Shown: piece by piece, positions 9,869-23,400 of the stretch
Numbering within the stretch: the stretch's first letter is position 1
Layout of the letters: each line of letters begins with the position of its first letter
Source: Helicoverpa zea
Taxonomy: Eukaryota > Arthropoda > Insecta > Lepidoptera > Noctuidae
DNA length: 64,000 nt
Reading direction: 5' to 3'
NCBI RefSeq assembly: GCF_022581195.2
Contig: NC_061469.1
Location: 5,766,001 to 5,830,000, forward strand
The notes under the pieces: model-generated
What the model was told of the DNA's origin: nothing
Seen by the model: only the letters and a program-made list of their open reading frames with translations
Databases searched by the model: none
Made by a program: the position numbers and the translations under genes

Positions 9869-12800
9869 ACGTTGTCGGAATAGTCGTAGGTCAGTCAAAC
9901 GTGGTTGTAAAAATGGCTAGATAGAACAAAAAGATTACTAAAACTGCACCATACAAAGCAACATATTTCCCTATAATTACAACAGTCGCATGCTGTTGTA
10001 CATAAAATGATAATTTATTATTCATAAAGCTTAATTCGTTATAACTTTGTTCATAATAGTCATGCGTGGTGTAAACAGTCCATGTATTTTCATACGGTGG
10101 TGTTTTTATTGTCTAAACAAGGCGGTACTTGGAGTGAGTATAAATCATTATCAACGTCGCTGGTATAGCGTGTTAGTATTATAATTAATGTTGAGCACTA
10201 TAGCTTAACTATCACTGGATAACTAAATTAGCTTTTAGCTTAACAAGCTCCAGATAAATTGACATACAGCGATGTAATTATATACCTTGATGACATACTG
10301 AAGTCTCCAGCGAGTTTCTATTGATTTATCGATATAAATTCCTATTATGATCTCATATATATCTCACACACACTAAAAACAGTAATACTTGCCTATTAAT
10401 TTATGTCACTATCGGCTTATTATAATACTATTCGGCGTACTTCGTAATTCACGTAAAGTACGATTTAATACTTCTATGTATAATATTTACTGTCACGTTA
10501 CCTCTCATAAAATAAATAAATATACCTACACACAGTCATATTGAAGATATATACCTTCTCTATAACTACTTACCAAAGATGTCCCATTATTACAAAAGGA
10601 GGCATGAGACCTTCAGGTAAGTTGTGCCAGATTGAGCCTTTACAACCAGTCGTATCCAATGCGAGTCTGCTTAAATCACGCACGATCGCACACAATTGTA
10701 TGTACGTACATTGTGTATGTAACTCATAGAGAAGGGATCACGTATTTTAAACACGCTGTCAAAAATAGTAGAGACTGCAAGAAATACTCAATAAGACCAA
10801 TCTGAAAATTTTATCTCCAAAGTTTACAGTGAATCCGAAAAAATTATCTTTCTCATTTTCTGTGTAGGCTATTTATCCACAACAAGAATGTTCTCAAAAT
10901 ATGATTAACAGCTTCTGTCACGAATCGTGTAGCCATAAGATCATTTGCATCTATTAAAACATCTGTGGACTTATTTTCTTGTAAATTAAGTTAATTTGTG
11001 TTGTGAATAACGTTTTCCGGGACGTGTCCGCAAACGACCCGTTGCGTGCAAACGAAGGAAATGTATGTTTCATTCGAATCCGTATTTAACGTATTATAAT
11101 AGGAGCTGACTTTATGTACATAAAAGTATGTATTTTGCAAATATTTTGTTTGTTATGATTTAACGAAATAGGTTCACTTTCATTTAGTTCAAGTTGTATA
11201 CTTACCTACAGGTAATGACAAGAAATAACATCTTGAGCCATAATATTCTAGAAACTTTGAGCCTTAGTTTTGTCCATTTATCATGTCTTTATGTCACTTT
11301 CGATAAATTATTTCGTCTTTCTCACAGGAAGGGAAAGACCTACTTATTATGAATAGGTATAATCGTAAAGTTAATTAAGTACTATGAGACGTATTTCTTC
11401 CAGTCTTTTTGATTACCTTTTTCTTAGTTGCAATATCTTATTTTATGAGCAATAACTTAAAAAATGTTCACCAAAAAAAGCAGAAGAGACTTTAGTTTTT
11501 CACAATAATATTATAGTATAAGTAGTAGGCAAGTATGTTTTGTTATAATTTTATATCCGATCGTAAAACTTTCTAATATACTACCTCACGTAAAACAAAG
11601 GAAGAAAGGGTTTTGTGCGAAAATGGAAAATATAGTTATCACAAGCATAAACGGCAGGCTATAAAATAAGGTTAACGTCTTTTCTACCAAGTTTTCATGG
11701 CTTAAAAATTCAATTCTAGTTGTCTTTTGTTTAAGAACTGTTTTCCTACATATCTATCAATATAATCTTCTAGATATTCGAAATTAGAATGGAATATGAT
11801 TTCAATGCTGGCTGGCAAAAAAACTATTTTTTTTATTAATCATAGAGCCAACCTATCTCACAATACGCCAGACTGTTCTGTTTTTGAAAAAATCGTGTAT
11901 GTTAGAATGTGTAATTTTGTTTCTTACGTCTGTCTATAAATATTGTTCCGTAAATCTTCAGGCGTAGCTGTTATTACAGATAAGACAAGAAAGACGATTG
12001 AAGTGTGATTACAAACCTCCTACAACCCTTTCGAGAGCAATTCGGATTATATTATCAAAGCTAGCTACATTTACAGAAATGTTATTTCAGTATCAGTACA
12101 AATTATATACTTCGACGCCATTCCGAGGATACCTACCTAGGTATATATTTAGTTATTTCTGTAATTTACGTTATACAATACCAGCTGATATTTGTAGTTT
12201 ACTATGTAATGCTATCATAGGTGCCTTCTGACTATTCTAAAAACAGTTCATTATTTTTATTTTCATGCTCTTGTGACTATTCATAGTTTCGTATCCAAAT
12301 TCACCCTCACATTGTAATATTTTTCGATAACTGCCATAGAATTGTGTTCATCAAATGTAGTGGGCAGTGGTGATTAAATAACGGATGATAATTAGTAACG
12401 CAATACGGCCATTACTAATGGTAGAATAGCCATTTAATATAACAGTATAATTCCATATTATTGGTAGTTAGGTTATGAATAACATGACAATAATTCTCTA
12501 AGGCACAGCTGAATTCATGGCTAATTTTCATGATGTCTGCACTTTTTTTTATTGTTCACCTAATCGTCTACGGTTGTATAATGAACTGGAATTTCTATAC
12601 AAAAGTGTGACGTGTAGCCATGAGTAACATGAAGGGAAAATTACACATTTTAGTTTAGTTGCATAGAGTACCATTTTCATGTTACAGTCAGAGTAGCAAA
12701 GTTTTAATAATTCATTAACTGACTAAACATCCGCGATATGCCATCTATCCTTACTAATATCAAAATCTCGCTAAAACAAAATTTTAATGTGCCATATTGC

Positions 12801-12944
12801 TAAAAGGAATTTATAAAGATTTCAACAGAATTACTTTTTGGGTTTATTTTTTGACTACATATATTTCGTACTGCCTTGACACATAAAGGGCTGTAGAAGG
12901 ACCAATGGTGGGTAAGTATGTGCAATATTAAACAACAATGAATA

Positions 12945-13130
12945 AAAAAAAAATCAAAATCAAAAATCATTTATTCAAACGAAAAACGTCAGGCATTTAC
13001 ATAAGACAGCCCCCAAAACGCCCACCCTTCACTACTTGCTATGTGGTTTTGTTGGGAAGAAGAAGTGGCTCAACAAACTCATGTCTGTCTGTAGGTTGGA
13101 AGAACCTTAAACGTTGTTTGATATAAAAAT
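12945..13130 (-). mobile_element. LINE 3' end fragment (same family as 42375-43470)
   Basis: On the minus strand it ends AATAAATGATTTTTGATTTT. It carries GGGGGCTGTC and CACTTCTTCTTCCCAACA, matching 42375-42560. No coding part remains. Confidence 0.7.
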
Positions 13131-13639
13131 TCGTATACAATGTATTTGTATATTACAGTAGAGGACAATATGCAATATTGACTTACCATTACAGTAAAAA
13201 TGATTTATACAACCACCACATGCTAGCTACTACTCACCCTACTTACCTTCATTATATTCAGTTTCTGCTATTCCAGCTTTGAAATGGTTACTTACCCCCT
13301 CAGGTATAATGATGTATTCTGGGTTTTACGGTTAGGGAAATTCGTACTTTTACGACCACTCCGGTGCATAAGAAACTATTCCACTTTATTGCAGTAGGAA
13401 TATTTGAGCTTTTACAAGACTTAGCGGCGAAATTCACAATGTATAGCAAAGGTGAGGTTGTACTTACTGCATTAATATGAAGATGGAACGAGTCCGCTGG
13501 GAGTAAAGAGTGCTAATGCAACATGTACCTAAACCAATTTGAAGATACATAATATGAACCTAATTATTATTTCTTTCGTTGCAGTGTTATATTAAGTACC
13601 TATTGCTTTTAAAACTTGTCATACAGTATGATAAAGGAC

Positions 13640-13699
13640 CATGAAATAAAATACAACAATTTTCGCCAATTTGGCGTTACATCATTTTATTTCATTGAT
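13640..13699. repeat. Imperfect ~60-bp hairpin downstream of the host gene
   Basis: ATGAAATAAAATACAAC and GTTACATCATTTTATTTCAT pair imperfectly around TTTTCGCCAATTTGGCG. It could form in a transcript, but no role is evident. Confidence 0.4.
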
Positions 13700-14012
13700 T
13701 TTGCACATTTTTGAAATTATATTCTACTACAATACGTGTATATTGGCAATATTTTATATTTATTAAACATTTAGTTATAAATAAGTTATTGATAGTATAA
13801 GGTGTAGTTTAATGAAATATTTTGAATATGCAATACACTTATTTCATAAAATTATTAACTATGAGCAATAAATTGTTTTTCAGTAAGTATCTAGATAGAG
13901 TGAAAGTATTTGAGATATGATATTCTGAAACCTTTAATTACAATAGAATAGTATCATTCTTTTTAAGACGCAATAGGAGAATTTGAACTCTATTATATTG
14001 ATGCAAATTATA

Positions 14013-14018
14013 TTTATT
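14013..14018 (-). terminator. Possible poly(A) signal of the synaptotagmin-like gene
   Basis: This is the first AATAAA on the minus strand after the stop codon, about 350 nt downstream. More AATAAA matches follow near 13750 and 13690. In AT-rich DNA such hexamers are common, so this is only the nearest candidate. Confidence 0.35.
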
Positions 14019-14365
14019 TTGTAACTCGGCGTGATAAGAAACATGATAATCCAATACAATACTTGGAATATAGTGTAAATTGGAGTTACAAAAATATGAT
14101 TAAATTCATTTTAGATATTTGGAAATTTTCATGATATTCAATTCAAATAGAATACTTCCTCAATTTCTTATTTTACATCTAACTTAATTTATACACAAGT
14201 ACGTAACGTACTTGCGGAAACAAAAACGCTTCGACTAAATCAGTTGTTAGGAGCTATATCTTGTTAGATACGTTCCTATTTGATATAATACGTCCGATTT
14301 GAGATACACTCTTAGCTAGGTGGGGTCGGTGGTCGTCGGTTGCACGTTGTTTGGCCGGGTTGTCG

Positions 14366-14493
14366 TTAATTGGTGAGCGGGTGCCATTGTTTGACTTGTT
14401 CCATGGGCGCGGCGAGTGCTGAGTTCCAGTGTTGTAAGGCTCGGCCCCTTGCGAACATGTACGATCCTAATACAAACTTACCGAGCAGTCGGT
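14366..14493 (-). CDS. Syt15: Synaptotagmin-like last exon: end of C2B and stop
   Basis: The acceptor is tttgttacag. The first two bases complete Asp, then 41 residues and TAA. It reads RLLGKFVLGSYMFARGRALQ, HWNSALAAPMEQ, then VKQWHPLTN. HW…P…WH is the conserved C-terminal signature of synaptotagmin C2B domains. The GC-rich coding stretch falls back to AT-rich sequence right after the stop. Confidence 0.94.
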
Positions 14494-17400
14494 CTGTAAC
14501 AAACAATGAATCATTCTTGTAGGTAGATATCTCGGGGGACTCAATTTGGATCTAACGAGGAACATGTACGTGAAATAAATATGTAGTCTCAAGTAAGTAC
14601 CAGCTACCACAGTAATGCATGTTCATTCAGCGATTTTTATTTGTTGTTAGTCTCATTATATAAGGTCTTAACTCTTACGAGTATTATACTTATCATTTCA
14701 TGTCTTATTTAAACTCGATATCTACATGTAGTAGGTAAAACATTATACATTTCATGTCTTATATAAGTTTACGTCTTGAATACGACATGAAATATTTCAT
14801 CATTTATTACCTAACGTAAATCTTAATGATCCACAGCTTTAATTGGAAGGTTTCGACTACAGTACTGCCTAACACTTATATAATAGTAATAAAATAAAGG
14901 ACTTTGTACCCGATGTTGGTGGCAACCTATTTTGTATATTTCTTGTATGTAATATAATTTGAAAAAGTAAAAATTGTATTATAAAATAAAATGTACCTTT
15001 GGCATACACGGAATGAGGCTGCAAGGCCTGTATTGTGACACTGGTGGTATGCAGCTCATCAGCTCTCAGCCTGAAATGGAAGCACTCGGAGACGAAAGCA
15101 CTGCCGTCGTCAGCCACGTCAACGGCGGCAGTGCGGCGCGCGCGCACACCTCGACACGCGCGCTCTTGCGTCACGCGCACCACCATCTCTTTCTTGCTTG
15201 ATGACGGATCCAGCTGTGAAAAAAGGGTTGCATTATTACTCTTGTAATTTATGGATGAAAGGATTTAGAAATTCTTGCATTATAAGAATGCTCGATTTTA
15301 TTCACAATTACATTAATACATATGTGCTTTTGCTAGAGAACACTTCTCTCAGTGATCATTCCTGAATCAAAGTGACGAAACACTAAGGATGAATTTTTCA
15401 AGTAGATATTTCACGAACTATTATGTTATTTTTGTTATGCATAGTTTGGTTTAGTTTAATTTAAGTTATTTTTAATTTGAACGTTGTGCGCACCTGTAAT
15501 TAACATATTTACGCAGAACTTATTACAATTGTAAACTTATATATGTGAAAGTATTTGTAAATAAGTTGTTGGTGTGCCTAAATAAATAAATAAATAAACT
15601 ATACAAAGGTAAGCCCATCAGATAAACAAAAAAATATCATTACGGCCGATAAAATTATTTTCATAAGGATAGAAAATATAACAACACTGGACACAAACAA
15701 CTTAATTATTTTATCCTGGAGTCGTGATTCCTGTTATCCGTATATGTATTCTGCAGTGTTCGATAAACAGTAACTACATAACTATAACAAGCCTTTATAC
15801 CAATAGCAAGTGAAATAAAATAACTGGTATTCGAAAATATTTTTAAGTTTTTCAATGCAAAATGCAGCAGGTTTGGCAATTCACAATAAAAAGAGCATCA
15901 ATTCGGGAACACCGCAGAACGTTTTCAAAGAACCAAAAAGTGTTTTTAAAAAATATTGTCATTGAAAAATCCTGCTTTTTAAAACCTGGAGCACACCGGT
16001 TTTCCACTTTAAGACCCGTTAAGTATAAGTTAAGAAATAAATTAACTGAGAATAAAATAAACAATTATTTTGATAATTAACATTGACAAACAATCAACAA
16101 CTTGGTTGTTCTATAATAATTTAGAGGTAACTTTCTAATTGGATTTTATAGGAACTAAAATTTTTTACTTAGTCTGAAATTCAGAAGGGAATACTCCCTT
16201 GCATAATATCTTAGCCTAAACTGAAATGGTAACATGTTACATACACACACGTACGCATAAATTCTCACACTATAATAATAGTGACACGAAACACATTCGA
16301 AAAGTGGACTTCAATTCAAATTCAAATTGGTATTGCCGTCTAAAGTCCTATCTTATTCAACTACGGTCCAATACCTGTACTGAAAATTGCATATTCTACT
16401 GTATACTTCCCAGAAGTTCCATCAATGCTGAATATACAAATACGAGTACTTATAATATGTATATTCATTTTTGCAGATACATAAGTAAATTAAATGGACG
16501 TATGACGCTACACTTGATGGATAATTTTCTTAATGAGCTCGCAAAAAACGAGTCTTATGAATGATAGTTGTTTTTTTACCGACTTTAAAATTAAAAGGTT
16601 CTCTGACTATGCGCTTTACCTATATCATGTTTGGCTGAACAGATTTTGATGCGGTTCTCAGCATAGTATTTTTTAGACACAAGATAAGTATGTTATTATT
16701 GAAATCCGGTTAATTTTTTTGAAAATCTTTTTTCAGATTCGTGAAGTCACAGTTGTTTTACTTTTGGCTTACCTTAAGTCCTCGAGCCTCGATGACCGTG
16801 ACTGTAAGTCTATGAAGGTTTTCATTGTACAGTAATGAGACGAGAATTTCACCTAGATCTGACGTGGGTTCTTGCAGGTCCTGTGAACAAGAAGTTGAGT
16901 TATACAAATAACGCGATTGGGAGTTACTTTTATAAAAAAATGTGGGACCTATTAAACTGCATGATTTTTCTAATTCACATCTTCATAAATCTGGCCCTGC
17001 CATATGAAGCAGCAGTACATTTTTAATGATCTAACTAACTTATTAGACCATTTATGTAGGAAACAAGGAAAAATTAGACAGAACTAAAAATAGATCCAGA
17101 AAAATATTTTAAATAAACGTTTCAATGACATCTAGAGCCTCACTTTGTTTGCAGTTTAAGTCCCTCGTGAATTTCACAGTCCCGTTTCGTACTGTTAACA
17201 TTTTTTGCTCGGATGCTACGTCAAACTACGCAAATTGGATGAGTAGGTACTCTGAAACTTCGAAAAATGGTCTACTGTTTCCCGTTAAAATAGAAATAAC
17301 ATGAACATGAAAATGTTTTTCTTTTGGGCTGTTACAGTTTTATGGCTCAAGTATTTTACATTTAATTTATAGAAGGGTGTAAGTATGCAGTGACATTTAG

Positions 17401-20400
17401 TAAGTTACTCGTGTAATAGTGTTTGCATATACAAATATGTACATAAAACATTACTTTTACACCGTTGTTGGGATATTGCATATTTTAGTTTATTTTTGCG
17501 AACGTACATATTTATTGGTTAAATCCCGACTTGTTATATGTCATTTTGTAGGAATTTCATAAAGCTGTAGAGCATGCCACATCGTGTGTCTATCGAAATT
17601 AACCCAACCTTTAAAATGATGATGAATTTTTGAAAACATACTTTTCCATGGCCTACATATTTATAAAACCCTATTTTTAATTAAGGCAATCACCATAATA
17701 GATTAAAAAGTATCCAAGATTATTCAATTTATTTCCACACTGATATGGGGAAAACAAGTGCCTATCGCACAACTATGTCATGGCGTGTGCCATTTGCATA
17801 TTCATACCAATTTACATTAATGCATAAAGTTTTTATTTAATATATTTCTTTCGTGATAAAAATGGTATCGTTAAAAGGCGTCATTTACGGCTAAAGTGCG
17901 AGACGTAGATAAAAGACGTACATTTGTATTAAATATTGTGGTGAAAAAAAATATGACGTTGGCATTCAGAAAAGAAACTTTGTCGCAACTAACTACTATT
18001 AGTCAATTTCACTAATACTTTATAAAACTACTTGTGAAGTGACTAAAGAAAACCTATTTTTATGGGTGATCAAGATCCAGTCTGGTAGAATTTCTTAATG
18101 AAGGATTTCTATGACAATCAGTCACTCTTAACTAATCATTAAATGTCTCTGAGTGCGGTGGTTAGTGTCTAAAAGTAAAAGTGTGAGAAAAAAAATAATA
18201 TAAAAAATCTATTAGCACGGCTGACTAACTTTAATCCATGTTTAGACCTATTGCACAGCTGGCTTGGTAGTTCTATTGCAAAAATACAAACCTTTTCAAT
18301 ATCAAGTTTGTACAGCTGTGGTTCCTCATCGGGAGCAACGCCGTCCAGTTCGGTGAGAGGCAGGATGATGTGGCCAATGAGTTGCTTGCCTTTCCCGACC
18401 CTGCCTATATCCAGTACCGATAGCTTCAGTGTAAGGCTCTCGATCTTGCCGGGCGGGATCTGGTTAGAACGATAAAAATATGAGTTTTTAGGTTTAGGAG
18501 ATATATGATAAAAAGACGAGGTTTTACTAGTTCTACAATTTTTTATTCGCCAATAGTTTTGGTGTTATCCCACTATAATTATATTTTTTTTATTAAAAAT
18601 ATACTATAGGTAAATTATTTGAAAGTAAACTAAAACTACATATGCAAAAAAAGAAACTTAAAACTAATAAAGGGCTTTGAAAATTTGGTCCCAATCGCTG
18701 TTTTCCGACAGTGTACCCAATATGCTGTCGGCATTGCCACGTTTAGAAAATTTTACCGTTTAGGGGTATGCCTCTAAAATATCAATGTTATTCGGACAGC
18801 ATTGTTTTACCCAATTATTTAAATTTTGAAGTATTCCTCTGGCATTGAAACCTTAATTTCAAAATTAACCCAAGGCCGAATTTAATCTTTCCCTTGTCTT
18901 TAAATAAATGCAAAATAATGTTGTTTAGCATTAAACGCTGAGTTAATTATTGTGTCTATCAATTAAAACTTCGTAGAAGGTTAAATTAACATTGTAAAAT
19001 TGAAATATTAGCCGAAGTAAATATTTATATGGCAATGTGTAACTATATACCAACGCCTTCTTGGACTCTTTATAAGGGACTATTAACCCGTACTAATCTT
19101 AACGGTTTTTTTTTTAAATATCAGATACTACGAAAGTATATTTCTGTTCGGTTCATAAATAAATGTTTTCAACATGCTGCACAAATGATCAAATAGCATC
19201 ATCTCTCAAACATAACTTAAATGAAGATATTTTGAATTTCCAACTTTAAGCTCGTGTAAAATCAAAATATTTCCTACATAATTCTTGTTTGACGTACGTT
19301 TGTTTGACGTTCACTTGAAAGTGAAAACATAAACCATAAATTACTTAGTTTATGGTTCGATAAGTTTTGGCTAGTAGTTTAAACTTGCTGTTTGTTAGAA
19401 TTTGGCTTTACCACGAAAGCCAAATAGAAATCCGAACTTTCAGTTCAACCACGATTTTTTCAGATATTCAGAGAACCCAGAACATAGTGTAGGTATATCC
19501 TAGATTTTTGGGTTACACAAATTGTTCGACCGTTTTATTCGCCTCATATCCAGTCACTTTCAGACAAATCAGACATGTATTTGTTCTATCTCGTTCTATC
19601 CATCCATCCACATTCATACTTAACACGACTAACTCCTACCTAAGCTTCAATCATAATGGGAAAGATCCCTTTGACCCTAAGGCTAAGCCAAATACCCTAT
19701 CACCATAGATTAAAATTTAATGGATGTGGTCACATGGCTATCATCAAAGATGGAAATATGATTTAGTCCTCCCTCGCACCTAACCTACGCTCCTGTTAAA
19801 AGCTTCCCCCTATAAAGCCAATCGCTAAAATATCCATTAAACTAATGAATTCATCGTCAAAGTGATGCGATGTTCAACAATTTTGTGCTGAAATCTGCGC
19901 CGAACGTTCGATATTGTGTCAGTCAATCCTTTTGCAAATACTCGTTGTTTGTGAAGTATTTTTGTACTTGATACTCGATTGGCAGTTAGCTTTAATTACG
20001 AACGAGTAGAACCACCCAAGTGTATGTTTATTTTATCTGGAAGAACTCTGTTTTCTCAATGTGGGTATCGTTTGTGGAATAAAGGTAACATTATGCTTTG
20101 TTGAAAAAAGCTTATAAATATAAGCTTATTTATTATTCTTGTTTTATTAAAACATTACAGACACCTGTAGAATTGATTAAGCAATCAAATATGTGCCACA
20201 AGCATCAGCGCACAATACCAAAAGGTAGGTAAATTAATGATATTAATATTTGACTTTCAGTTTCCCAGCAAAAGATTCTGCTGACTGTTCTCAGCAGATT
20301 GAATACAGAGCGTTGTTTAATTTTGAAATACGTTAAATACATTCGACCTTTGTCTAAGCAACAGGTTCCTAATAAATTACTCGGCATTGTTTAAAAGTTC

Positions 20401-23400
20401 TTTGTTTTAAAATATGTTATTATTCGTATTTATCAGGTAGAAAGATTTTGCATATTTCCAGCAAGGGTGGAAGGTAATTAAATAGTTCGTTTACATTCGC
20501 TCTGAAAATTCACTAGTTGTATATTTCAATTTAAATACTATTCAAAAATGTCTGCACCAGCTTCTAATAGAGTTACATATTCAAAGAAATTAGGGGGATG
20601 AAATACTTACTTGGTAAACAAACGTCTCGTCGTAGAATGGGTTGCAAGTCTTTTTCTTTTGTTTTGTCTGGAGCACTCTCCTCTCGTCTGGCATCAATTG
20701 GATCCTGAAGAGGTTAACTTGCATTAACACCACAACAATACATACTATACAATTTTCATTTATATTGTTGACTTGCCAGGACCCTAAACTACATTGACAA
20801 AGTCACACAACCAGTTTAGGCAGTGAACAATAAATTATTCATGAATTGTGAAATCGAATGAGTAATGAAAAAGTAACTACCACACTGGAATATCGGTTGT
20901 TATTCCTTCTGATACGTGATTTGAATGATTTCACTTTTACATTTTCAATGTGAAAATCTGAGATTCAATCAATTCGTTACTCAGCTGCCTTTTATTTCCA
21001 TGCCAGTCAATCTGCGTGGGTGTTTGCTATTCCTAGCGGATTACACAAGGCTTTGTTGGCTCTAATAAAGCTTGACAAATCAGCCCTATTTATTTGTGTC
21101 GACGTCCTTTTAAAAACGTTGGGCGTAACATTAATTACATTAGTGACAATCACTTACTTGATGTACGGGTCGCACGCGTTAGCCAGCGCCGGGGTGCGTG
21201 AAGGAAGGTGCTTCGCTTTTATAATATGCACCTGTAGCCTTTCTGTCCCCGCCTCGTATTTCAGTGTGAACCACACTCGGCCCTAGGGAAATTTGAATAA
21301 AAGGTCGATTTAGCTAGCACGTCATATCAATGATTCGTGACTCACGTGATACCGTCGCATCGCATTGTGACGATTGGCGATTCAATTTTAGAAGCGCACT
21401 TTCAATACGCTTTAATTCAATTGAATGTCTTATGCTTCATATCAGAATTGTAGTTATTTATTAAGTTGTAAAAAGGCACTCAAATAAAAGTTGTACAAGA
21501 CAAGAAACAACTTTCACTGGAATTGAAACGCGCTATTATTGGGGATGTCCAAAGTTCTCTGACGACAGTATCTACCCGTATGTAACAAACTTTACGCTTC
21601 CTCTGTCGGCTATCAAAAACGAGCTCGTCGTAAAAATGTGTGACTTTCACGCGAAATTAAACGAGTGGGTGACTACTTTAACCGATGAGATCAACACCGA
21701 TTTTCAATTATTTTAGTAGGGCGCGTAAAAATCCTACAACTTATACATAAGCTTTCGTTTTGCGTACCTACAGTGAACCTCACGTTATTCAAGACGGCAG
21801 CTTACCAAAGTCACTTGGACTTCATGTACCTCTAGTTTGTGCAAATATTCGAGAGAGATTGTACAACGTAACGAGTACAAAATACAAATTCATTTGGTAA
21901 CAAGTGCTGCTAATTCGTGATTTAGATTTGATTATAACATTTGTTAGTATTCATCTTAGGTGCTCTTAATTCAGCTCATTTATACATTTCATTTCATTAA
22001 TATTACGTAACAACATTCATCAGATTTATCTAGTATCGTATCCTAATACCGAAGAAATAATAAAATGTGGTTAGGAGCTGAAAGCACTAGCAGATTTTGT
22101 AGGGCGTATATCGACAAATATTCTACGCGTGGTTAAAAACTTCTCGCGTCCATTCCAGGTGTCATCATTGTGTCGCGTAATGACCCCACGATCCGGAAAA
22201 CTCGACTCGAAAATTCACTAGTTTGAGCGAAAGCAAAAACTCTCTAATGCGATTATGTTTCTGTTCCATGCTCGTATTATTATTAAATAATATTATAGCA
22301 AAAAAAAATATTTAAAGTTCATTAATATTTTATTTTATCCAGAATGGACTTCGCAACAGACGAGCAAAAAAATAAATGAAAATCACGTGGCATAGAAAAT
22401 TCTTGTTTCGTTTAACGACGGTTAATCTTTATAGCCTGAAGCTATAAATTTTAATGTTATTCCTATAAGAATGGGGCGAAAACAGGACTTAACGTTGAAC
22501 GTCTTCATAAATATTTATTGAGTTGCGGATTCGTCTGTGAGTTTAACTCGTGAAGAGAAAATTAAAATCTACAATGGCGATATTACGGCTCGCTTTTTCT
22601 TAAGTCTAAAAGTTAAGGAGTTTACTTAAAAGGTCGTCTTATAAGTTCTAACTCCCTTGTATTTAAAAACCTTTGTCTAAAATGGCTATCTTCATAACAA
22701 TATTGATGATGCCCTTCATTGATGGACCTTGACTGCCGATTGCTTGTACTATTTTTATATTTTTTTATAAATGAATATTTAAACATGTGGAATTAAGAGA
22801 TATGGAAAATTTATAATATTTATATGACGTAATACTATGTATATTAGAAGCATAATAAGTACGCTACAACTTCTAAATTGTCATGACAAATGTTATGAAG
22901 GTTAATACGAATGTAATTTCTCTAACTACACTACACTACTTATTGACATGTTTTGATAAAAGTATAATTTACATAACTGCGCTATGGTGAGCTCATAACA
23001 AAAGCTATTCGTGCAAGTATTAGAAAAATTAACCCTATAAAAAAGTTTATTACATATACCTACTTAATCAAACACAGGTACTAAATCAGTCAAACTGGCG
23101 AGGTCAGTTTGCAATCCAGGCATCTCTCTAATATTCTCAGAAAATTTGACCGGTTTGAAAATTTATTTCAGTTTTTATAGTTCATTTACAGTTTAGCGCT
23201 ATTAATGTACCATCATCATCACCATCATCATCAGTCCACTGCTGGACATAGGCCTCTCCAAGTGCACGCCACTGAGATCGATTTTCGGCTAATGTACCAA
23301 TTGATCCATTATTTTTATACATTCATTGTCGTTTATGATTTTTAATATCACATCGAGGAAGACCTTTTATTCAAGTGTGCAAAATTGTTCCCACTGGGTT

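Larger units (their letters stand above)
2721..14012. other. Intergenic region downstream of the host gene
   Basis: Outside the listed repeats this is AT-rich, with no ORF showing domains or codon bias. A GC-rich block at 4138-4265 (GAGCCGAGCACGAGCGG, GAGCGCGCTGCGAGC) resembles a transposon end but could not be assigned. Stretches 9870-12940 and 13140-13630 show nothing I recognise. Confidence 0.5.
15214..16772 (-). other. Intron 7 of the synaptotagmin-like gene (1.6 kb)
   Basis: Bounded by gtaagc and a cacag acceptor. It holds a retroelement tail with AAAT repeats and part of an interspersed repeat. The ORFs at 15852-16080 and 16226-16564 look like chance. Intron 8 (14494-14996, 503 bp) shows nothing. 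Confidence 0.8.

Noticed and set aside
14974..15247. Two plus-strand ORFs rich in Ala/Arg/Ser
   Set aside because: Both are antisense to the CpG-rich C2B exon at 14997-15213.
18251..18475. 74-codon plus-strand ORF
   Set aside because: Antisense to the end-of-C2A exon at 18292-18459.
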